Of a stretch of 64,000 nt of DNA, positions 56,495 through 64,000 are shown piece after piece. The DNA comes from Thysanoteuthis rhombus. Taxonomy: Eukaryota > Mollusca > Cephalopoda > Oegopsida > Thysanoteuthidae. The notes under the pieces are model-generated. The model searched no databases, was not told the DNA's origin, and saw only the letters and a program-made list of their open reading frames with translations. Every line of letters starts with the position of its first letter. Within the stretch, counting starts at the first letter, position 1. A program made the translations under genes and the position numbers. The stretch covers positions 43,930,043 to 43,994,042 of the forward strand of contig OY735222.1 of the NCBI GenBank assembly GCA_963457665.1, in the 5' to 3' direction.

Positions 56495-56740
56495 CAGGTC
56501 TTGCTAGTCACTTACCAACGTCTTCTGGTTGCATGCTGCGTTGGAAGTGATCAATTAAAGCATTCAAAAAAAGTGTGATAAATGAATAAGGATTCAGTAT
56601 AACTTCTGAACTCCCAAAAGACAAGCGTAAACAAATCAAACTAATAGAGCATAAAATTACATTGTAAATTGAACCCTACATTAAAGCTTTTAAGGTAAAA
56701 GATAACTTTTTTTCAAACATATTAAGGAGATGAGCAGGGC
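56495..56740 (-). mobile_element. Family B repeat, partial
   Basis: 'accaacgtcttctggttgca', 'tgctgcgttggaagtgatca', 'ataaaattacattgtaaatt', 'gaaccctacattaaagct'. The distal half is missing. Confidence 0.6.
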
Positions 56741-56749
56741 ACAAAGTGA

Positions 56750-57380
56750 GAAGGGGAAGCAGAAGAGGCAAAATATTAACTAATCAATTCCTGTAAAACA
56801 GTAAACGCAGTTGGAAAAGACCAGAAACCACCAGATAGAGAGGTAAGATAATAAATTCCTTGTCCGATAATTGTATTTACCATTATTTAACACATCGTCA
56901 GACTATTTTCCTCGTCTATGTGTTCATTTTTTCGCAACGTTTCGGTCAGGCACCCTCAGGTCTTAGTCGGGTGTTGTTGATTTGGATACCCATTCTTAGA
57001 AAAAGGCCTGTGGGTACACGACTGGAACGTTGAAGCAACACGAACATGCATAAGAAAAATTACTTATGCGCACACAATACCTTCACTTATACACGTACAC
57101 GAAAACACATATGCACTAAAATCTTGATATTACGTTGACAAAACATCATCAACGTGCGAAACTACACAAAAAGATCTTCTTATCTGTGTCACGAACCTTT
57201 CCGTGTCAGTCGTGGAAAAGAAGACAATAAATAACAGACTCTAAATAACATCCACAAACCAGAAAAGAGCAACATGACGGAAGTAGTCAGCTAATTGATG
57301 CAATAAAGAATATAATGAAAAATGGATAAAATAAAAATGAATTTTCTCGCACATATATTCCTATTTTGTCTTGAATTTAC
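56750..57380. other. Unassigned intergenic sequence
   Basis: Nothing recognised. Confidence 0.3.
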
Positions 57381-57384
57381 ATGC

Positions 57385-57388
<4 letters not shown>

Positions 57389-57430
<42 letters not shown>
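57389..57430. repeat. (TA)n microsatellite
   Basis: Pure TA. Confidence 0.95.
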
Positions 57431-57433
<3 letters not shown>

Positions 57434-57750
57434 CTGAGATATATTTAAAAAAATATATTCCATGCTTCATTGTACTTATCAATTAGCCAAAATGATTTAA
57501 TATCGTATATACATATGAATGTATAGAGAGAGAGACAGAGAGTGAGAGAAACAGAGACAGGGCGGTATGTATCTATATAGATATCAATATGTACATATAT
57601 GGATATACAGATACAAATATAGGGATAGATAGGTATAGAAAAACATATGTATGTGCGTGTATGTCTGTCTGATATGTAGTGCGTTCATTTCATAAAGTGT
57701 TCGATACATTGAATATAGAGTCAAGTTAAAGTAGAGCTTTATACATGTAC

Positions 57751-57753
57751 ACT

Positions 57754-57815
<62 letters not shown>
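57751..57815. repeat. (CA)n-(TA)n microsatellite
   Basis: CA to about 57,781, then TA to 57,814. Confidence 0.95.
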
Positions 57816-57816
<1 letters not shown>

Positions 57817-57879
57817 TAATGAGTAACGCAAAATCCTTTTTGTTGGCTTCCCTATTGAGGAAGTCAACTGAAGTTAAGT

Positions 57880-58135
57880 AAACAGTAGAAAAATAAAAAG
57901 GAAGAAAAAATATTCAAGGAAGGAAAACGGGTTAAGAAAAGAATATAACGGGAATAACAAACGAAGGAAAAAGAAAGATAAGAACGGAACTGACGTAATC
58001 AATAATAAAATAGAAGTGAAAAAAAAACCATGGTACATGGAAAACACTAAAAGAAGTGGGAAAACCACAAAAGAATAAGTGACTGAAGCAGAAAGAATAA
58101 CTGACAACGGAGAAATGTGAAAGGATAAAATATAG
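57880..58135. other. Purine-rich (A/G) segment
   Basis: Mostly A and G on plus. The minus Phe/Ser/Leu frames (57,874-58,144) reflect composition. Confidence 0.6.
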
Positions 58136-58559
58136 AGATGCCATATTGGATGTAAAAGGAGCCTCAGCGGGCGTTCCTCATATTCTATTTTGTGTCAAAA
58201 CTGTCGGTTATGTCGATATAGAGGTTACGAATTCAAACCGAGGCTAACTTTTTTCCCGCCTCTCATGTTTAATTAATCTCTACTGACGTCAGAAAGATCT
58301 TTCAAGTTTGATATGTTACGGGTATTTATGAGATTGCTTGTCAAATGAGGGAAGTCATAACAGAGTCCATTGGTAAGATTAAATGGATATGCATGAACCG
58401 AGATGGATTAATAGATAAATAGCCGACAAGTCAACCAGCAGGACTAACTTGAAATCTGAAAAAAAAACTATGTAGAAAGATATAATGATAATTTTGTCTG
58501 ACGTTTCTTATTGATATATAGATAGATATGAAAAGACTGAGATAGATGTATAAATGAAT

Positions 58560-58975
58560 AGATAAATAGTAACGGACGTCTTTTGGCAGCAGGACGTGTT
58601 GAGGGTGATTAATTGAAGAATTGGAAAAGGGTGTGATTAATGAATAAATTACTTCTCTTGACTGTAATCACTAATAATGTGTGAATTGGAAAAAAACGAG
58701 CGGGTACAAACCCAGGATCAATTTAGCATATACTTACTTTGCAAACTGATACCCCTCTAAAAACCCACCGGGGGTTCAAAAAGCGGAGGAAACGCTTTTT
58801 GTAGACATATTGGGGAGAAAATGTTAAAATTTTCAGCCCTTAGCTCTATTGGTGCAGCCTTTGTGTACATTGAGCGTCAACCAACCAGCCAGCCAGACCT
58901 ACTTGAAAACTGAAGAAACCTATGTTGACGGATTCAGTGCTAATTTTGGCTGGCGTTTTCAATAGATATGATCAA
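58560..58975 (-). mobile_element. Family B repeat, near full length
   Basis: 'ggacgtcttttggcagcagg', 'acgtgttgagggtgattaat', 'ggatcaatttagcatatact', 'tggtgcagcct', 'cttgaaaactgaagaaacct', 'atgttgacggattcagtgct'. Minus orientation. Confidence 0.7.
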
Positions 58976-58979
58976 GCTT

Positions 58980-59170
58980 GGATATATAGATATGAATTAA
59001 CTTGGATAGATAGATATGAATAATCTTGGATATATGAATAAGCTTAGATAGATATTTATGAATAAGCTTAGATAGATATATGCAAACAGAGATAGATAGC
59101 TATGAACAAACTGAGAAAGATAGATAGATATAAAGAGATATAGATATTCATTGACATAGATACAGGCTGA
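58980..59170. repeat. GATA-type minisatellite with 'atgaataa(g)ctt(a/g)' spacers
   Basis: Five to six units of 'gatagatatgaataagcttg' type, drifting to 'atgaacaaactgagaaagat'. Same architecture as the other GATA arrays. Confidence 0.75.
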
Positions 59171-59659
59171 CGTGGGTAGATATGAATAAACGCGAATCGA
59201 ATCCCAAACGTATAGAAACTGACAGAGAAGGGAGAGAGGGAGAGAGAGATGCATGGGGCAATCAATGACATCTCTATTTTCAAATTGGTGCCTCTATTCA
59301 ATGATAAATGATTCAAGAATAATTTATGTAAATCAAAATTTGGCGATAGATAGCCTGAGATATAAACTCTGTGTGCCTAAGTATATATTTCGGTGTATGT
59401 GTGTGTATGTGTGTAGGAATATATCTATGAGTAGATTTTAAGCATTTTTACCCATTCAGCCATTGAATGTATCCTATCTATTTTATTCTTTTTCCCAGAC
59501 AAACACTGAACAAATATTTAGAATTGTTGAATGTTTCGGGGGAATTTGCATAATTCCAATACCCAAAATTGCCCGGACATTTTTAATGGTATTCATGTAA
59601 GGAGATTGTCTTGACCATGACATTCGCATATCGCACTAAGATCACTTTCCTCTGGTTTA

Positions 59660-59823
59660 CATCAACCTGAACGAGACGCTGCCTCTTTGCCTTCGCAGCC
59701 AGGCCAGTCAGAGGGTCCTTGATAAATGGGGGGGGGAGCTTTTACTTGCCTTATTGAACATAGCGACTGGTCTCTTCCGATCAACAAGATCGCCAATGGA
59801 GGCTCATTACCTGATCCCCAGCT
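59660..59823 (-). repeat. Sequence downstream of the 5S-derived segment
   Basis: On minus, 'agctggggatcaggtaatga' and following text continue from the 5S-like end to about 59,660 and carry a 65-codon frame starting MGGHLGIPGA at 59,859. It may be the body of a 5S-headed SINE different from the 33.8/45.2/48.1-kb family. No other copy was seen. Confidence 0.35.
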
Positions 59824-59940
59824 GCTTACAGCACCTGGTATTCCAAGATGCCCACCCATCTAAGCACTGAGCAGGCTCGATGTTGCTTAACTTAGGTGAG
59901 CATACGGAAATTGATGTGTTCAAAGCGATTTGGCTGGAGC
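59824..59940 (-). rRNA. 5S rRNA-like sequence (pseudogene or SINE head)
   Basis: The minus strand aligns along nearly the full 5S length: 'cctaagttaagcaacatcga' (5S box A region GGAAGCTAAGCAGGGTCGG), 'gcctgctcagtgcttagatg' (CCTGGTTAGTACTTGGATGG), 'ggtgggcatcttggaatacc' (GAGACCGCCTGGGAATACC) and 'aggtgctgtaagc' at the 3' end. It is more intact than the composite-element copies but still carries many substitutions, including in the internal control region, so a functional gene is unlikely. Confidence 0.65.
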
Positions 59941-60279
59941 GCCTATTTGATGGCAACTCGTTCATATTCAAGATAAATCAACAATTATCTCAATTCAGAA
60001 ATCCGAGCATCTGGCGTTGAACACAGTTTGAAGTGGTTGTGCACTTATTTATATTGCCTTTTTGAAGAAAACTGAGTACCAATGAATAAGTATTTTTGTA
60101 ATGCCTAAGTAAACAGAAAGAGCGTAAGGGGTAGAGCAACTGCGTCTGTGTGTTTGCGTCTACATCAATATCGCTACTACTCATAAACATAATTATAAAT
60201 ACATTATTTCGGTTTGAAACCCGATTTGAACTGACATCCCGTTTCTACACGATGAATTCGAGCCCCCAACTCTGTCAGC

Positions 60280-60480
60280 CGGCCGCTTAGTTCAAATCGA
60301 AAGAGCGGCGTTTGCATCAAGACAGCCTCCTGTTGGACGCAGGTTCAATTCCTGCAGTCCATTTCTTTAGTTGTTTGTACAATTTACGCTGTCTCAGCTA
60401 ACTGGCATATTCATCGTGTAAAATTGGACTATCATTTCAAAAAGAGAATAACTCAGTTATAATTGTTTTATCGAATTACA
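60280..60480 (+). mobile_element. SINE family F (tRNA-derived)
   Basis: 'gccgcttagttcaaatcgaa', 'agagcggcgtttgcatc' (A-box region) and 'gacgcaggttcaattcctgc' (B box GGTTCAATTCC), then 'agtccatttctttagttgtt', 'tgtacaatttacgctgtctc' and 'cgtgtaaaattggactatca'. Confidence 0.7.
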
Positions 60481-60734
60481 TATCGATTTCTTCATAATAC
60501 ATATACACACACAAACATGCACACAAATTGAAATGTGTGTATGTTTGAGTATGTATGTTTGTATAAGGCTATGTGCATGTGTGTGTATGTTTTTTGTATG
60601 CGTATGAATATACTGATTTAATATCTGTAGATGGATTTTTGTATATAAATTGTATTGGTAGATATCTCTTATTGTATATAAATTGTAATCATAGATTGTT
60701 GTTGATGCATTGTTGTGGACAAATTATCGTGGAT

Positions 60735-61190
60735 AAATTCGCTAGGCACCGAGCAGGTCATATGGCGAGATTGAAGACTCCAAAGATTCCAAAGATCTTC
60801 CGATTTGGTGAACTGGATCAGATCGGTGAAGCAGAGGGTATCACTGAAAAGATACACGAACTCTCTGAAAAGGAGTCTTATCTAGTGTGAAATCAACTGC
60901 CACCAGTGGACAGCAGAAGCCATTGACGAGGAGACAACATGGTGATATAGGAGCGCTCTTTTCTCGAAGCAAATTGCAGAGCAAGAGCAGAAGAGAATAA
61001 GGACGTCGTAGAATCATTACTCGCTCCGGTTGCCAGATATTCTCCTGTAGCAGTAGCAAAAAATACATGCCTGTTCCGCCTGGGTTTCACAGACTATCAG
61101 AATGTCTACAACAGAGGTGGAAACCCTCTTGAATCTTTGTTAGCTTTGCCAAGCCATGATCACGGCACATACAAATGGTGAGCGCGCATA
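60735..61190 (+). pseudogene. LINE ORF2 C-terminal fragment (decayed)
   Basis: The plus frame reads DKFARHRAGHMARLKTPKIP then KIFRFGELDQIGEAEGI, resembling the R.GHV.RM.D.RIPK.LLYGEL block near the end of Jockey/CR1/L1-like LINEs (recalled). Downstream plus-strand frames to about 61,190 are coding-like but unassigned. May be the same family as 4.8-5.2 kb. Confidence 0.4.
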
Positions 61191-61422
61191 AGTGCCCAAT
61201 GCATCATTTTTTTTTTTTGCAAGTTTATATTTTCATTATTACTAGAACTACAATGTTCAGCTCTTATTCTGAAGCTTGAACACTGCGTATTGTCATCCAT
61301 AGAGTATTCAAATTTCAAGATTTTAAAAATTGTAGCATTGTACTTCTGAAAATATTGATAATATCAACTTTTTAAATATGATTCATTGGGCATTTTTCAT
61401 ACTCGACCTTTCACACAAATAT

Positions 61423-61423
61423 G

Positions 61424-61482
<59 letters not shown>
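61423..61482. repeat. (GATA)n microsatellite
   Basis: About fifteen uninterrupted GATA units. Confidence 0.97.
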
Positions 61483-61734
61483 GTGGATTTCAACCAGTGA
61501 AGAAACCTTAAATCTTCGCCTGGATACAATTAAAGAAACATAAGAATTTGAGGGATGCAATAAATGTCACTTTCATAGAAATATTCTTTTCACGTCAATT
61601 TTATTCTGACAATCTGCTACAATTCGGCAGATCTGTGAAATTATTAAGTTGCTTTCAGCTTCCTTCTCGGTAATAAATTCTGTCATTATCTCACCTAAAC
61701 GCGTCACGATTTCAGGAACAAAAAAATGCAGAGG

Positions 61735-61800
61735 ATGAGAGAGTGGGGGGTGAAGAAGAAAGAGAGATAGGAGAAAGAGAAGAAGAAGGAGAAGGAGAAG
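61735..61800. repeat. (GA)/(GAAGAA) purine-rich tract
   Basis: Interrupted GA and GAA repeats. Confidence 0.8.
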
Positions 61801-61804
61801 CCAC

Positions 61805-62740
61805 TATAAAAATGGCTTTTCCGAAACTATGAATGAAGAATTGAACCTTTCACTCACTCCATTCTTTACTGATATCATTTTGAAAACTCTTGAAGCCATG
61901 GTAAAATCACTTCGTGTCAATGCGTGTACACCCGTCCCCCTCTTCCGTTCGATTTCCTGTTCCCTTTTCCTTTATCCTGTTAACATTTATCAACACAGTT
62001 TTTTTTATTTCTTTTAACATCGGAATTGTATTTTATCACTTCCTCTGTCATTGTTATTCCGGATTCAAATTGTATGTCTTTATAAAATTACCTCGTATTT
62101 CTCGCCTTGATTATTTGAAAACAATTATTGTAATCAATCTATTTTCAAGCTTATCGACTTTTATGTCGTTATAAATGAACTATATAGGGAGCTTGGCTCG
62201 AAAAGCGTTTCGGGTCTTCCAATTGTCCGGAGCAACTCTCTTATAAAAATGTTATTCAGTTGTTTTTATTATGATTTTTGTTAAAGCAAAATCTGTTATT
62301 AGTATGAAAATGAAATAAGATTTAGATTGAAATGAACTGAAATAATTTGAAAGATGAAAAAAGGAAATCCTGGCTGCTTCAGGGTCAAGCTCTATTCATA
62401 TTTTTATTCCGACTGAAGATGACAATTGCAACTTTTGTATTGCATATATATTAACACAAAATTAAACACATTTTCAGTAAAAATGTATTTATTTGGATGA
62501 AATAAACTTTTGCGTATCTTCAAGATAAATTTCGTCGATATGTAAGACCCTCAGTTTGGCTCCGCCAGTAAGAGAGTAGGTTACGGCTAACTTGAACGTG
62601 ATTTCAAATTATGGTAGGGAAATGTTTATTGTATAGATGTATTTATTTATAAGAATGATGTTAGCTCTAAAAAAAACGTTAGATACGTAAATCCTCTCAA
62701 TTTATTTCAGTTGGTAAGAGACACCACAACTAATCGGTCG
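61805..62740. other. Unassigned intergenic sequence
   Basis: No gene recognised. The frame at 61,829-62,017 is A+T-rich and featureless. Two short strings near 62,560-62,630 and 62,700-62,760 recall the weak tRNA-like repeat at 13.7 kb. Confidence 0.3.
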
Positions 62741-62744
62741 GTCG

Positions 62745-63035
62745 TGATTTCACTACTGACCAATTTAGCATGAACCCACATTGCATATCGAACCCCCAAC
62801 TGAAAACCAATTTTGGAAGGATGTTTTTTCTAAAAACAAGAAAATCATGAAGAGTAATGTGCGAGTATAAAATTTCAAGTTTCTACTAAGAACAGTAAGG
62901 GCTGGGTTGAGAGCGGATAGTTACGTACATACATACATACAGAGCTTGTCAGAACACATGAATAACCTATACCCAGCAACACTGAATAAACCAGTCTGTT
63001 GTGGGTAGCAGTGATTAAAAAAGACAAAAAGTTGG
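62745..63035 (-). mobile_element. Family B' repeat, second copy
   Basis: 'gaccaatttagcatgaaccc', 'acattgcatatcgaaccccc', 'aacagtaagggctgggttga', 'acccagcaacactgaataaa', 'gtgggtagcagtgattaaa'. Colinear with 14,290-14,690. Confidence 0.6.
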
Positions 63036-63039
63036 ATAT

Positions 63040-63740
63040 CGATGAGTAAAGACAAAGGACCCAGGAAGAATACTAACAACTATTGTTGCTACAATTACTA
63101 CTCATAATAATAAAAACCAATAGATAAGAAGAACTGAGAGAGAGAGGAGAAAAATCACACTTTAGACTATGTTGAAAGTGTGGATTCGTCATCAGTTTTT
63201 GCGTACGTAACTCTTATTCGAGCCGTCATGACGTCACTCGTTTTTGGTGAGGTCTTTGTCATTGTTTTAACAAAGGGAAATACAGTCAAAACTCAATGGT
63301 GAGAGTTTGACTATATTCTTCATGAGAGAAATTCAATTTTAACATACATACCAAGAACTCGTAAACACGATTTGGCATGACATGACGTCACGACATCACT
63401 CTTTCTTTTTTTCCCCTCTCTCTTCTATTCATGTCTTAAATTCAGAAATTCTTAGAGAAATTCACGATGATAAAGACAACTCTAGGAATTGACAAAGATC
63501 GTTCTTCAGGCAGCGTGAAGCCAACTATTGTGCTTAAGAGAACCGACAAAGAAACATATTAGAATCTGAAGAAAATAAGAGAAGGATCTTAATTACTTGA
63601 ACTAAAATCTATTCCGCTTCAGGCTTCTCAATTGTAATTGTTGTCTACGTTTGTGATCCTCACACACAAGTTCTATCGGGTTGTAACGAAAGATGTGTAG
63701 ATTTGCCCGTAGACAACGACAAAGACAGATGAACCAAAGT
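63040..63740. other. Unassigned intergenic sequence
   Basis: Nothing recognised. Confidence 0.3.
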
Positions 63741-63747
63741 ATTTTCA

Positions 63748-64000
63748 TATTGGATCATGTAGCGTAATGGTTACCATGTCTGCCCCACAATCCGCAGGTC
63801 CAGCGACCTTTTTTCCGTTACGAGCAAACATTTCCATGCACAATAATCTCTCCTCTTCACTCAGCAGCTGATTGAGTTCACTCTAAACTGTGTGATCAGA
63901 GTGGAGGCATGTCTGTCAGTGGACTTCTGCCAAGGGAGTGATCATAAAAATTCTTAAGAATAAAGTCCTGGTCTAGATCAGGCAACTTACCAGGATCACA
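63748..64000 (+). mobile_element. tRNA-derived SINE, running off the window end
   Basis: 'ggatcatgtagcgtaatggt' then 'taccatgtctgccccacaat' and 'ccgcaggtccagcgacc': the A box TAGCGTAATGG fits the consensus, and the B-box position reads AGGTCCAGCGACC. A ~150-bp non-tRNA body follows to the edge. The head resembles that of the SINE at 52.46-52.76 kb (TAGCGTAGTGG); the body differs. Confidence 0.55.

Noticed and set aside
59824-59940. Functional 5S rRNA gene
   Set aside because: Too many substitutions, including in the internal promoter and box C region, no tandem 5S neighbours and no terminal T run at the expected 3' end.

Overview
This window looks like A+T-rich intergenic DNA from a large, repeat-laden metazoan genome. 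I found no complete host protein gene, and no bacterial or organellar features. The longest open frames are translations of simple repeats ((TA)n, (TC)n, (GATA)n) or decayed pieces of retrotransposon. The mix points to a lophotrochozoan, perhaps a cephalopod mollusc: dense (TA)n/(CA)n/(GATA)n tracts, several tRNA-derived SINE families, 5S-rRNA-derived repeats, restriction-endonuclease-type LINEs and minisatellite-bearing elements. That is an impression of style, not proof.

Layout. 1-5 kb: ends of decayed LINEs, a 130-bp tandem repeat, a (TA)n tract and a 640-bp polypyrimidine block. 5-9 kb: two head-to-tail copies of a tRNA-derived SINE (family A), one with a 270-bp hairpin-rich insert; a family D repeat; another LINE 3' end. 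10.5-17 kb: structured GATA minisatellites, a diverged 76-bp tandem array, a 1.1-kb purine-strand tract and one candidate exon (about 16.02-16.16 kb). 18-34 kb: repeated copies of family B, SINE family F and 3' ends of a LINE ending in (TGA)n. 35-38.5 kb: two decayed LINEs with restriction-like-endonuclease-type C-termini, one keeping a recognisable RT active-site motif. 39.6-49.6 kb: the most striking structure. Two copies of one composite repeat lie in opposite orientation. The first carries a 4.25-kb, 52-bp-unit minisatellite (about 82 units) and the second only two or three units. Both end in a tRNA-like module followed by a 5S-rRNA-like module. 51.8-53.9 kb: a long, decayed R2-like LINE broken by a SINE with a visible target-site duplication. 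54-64 kb: more family A, B and F copies, fold-back repeats, a separate 5S-rRNA-derived segment (59.8 kb) and a terminal tRNA-like SINE.

The elements act as a retroposon community rather than a gene network. LINE ORF2 remnants represent the machinery that would mobilise the pol-III-promoted SINEs (tRNA- and 5S-headed). Simple repeats repeatedly sit at SINE/LINE ends, consistent with seeding from their tails. Coordinates of repeat borders are by eye, and most are good to about 10-30 bp.
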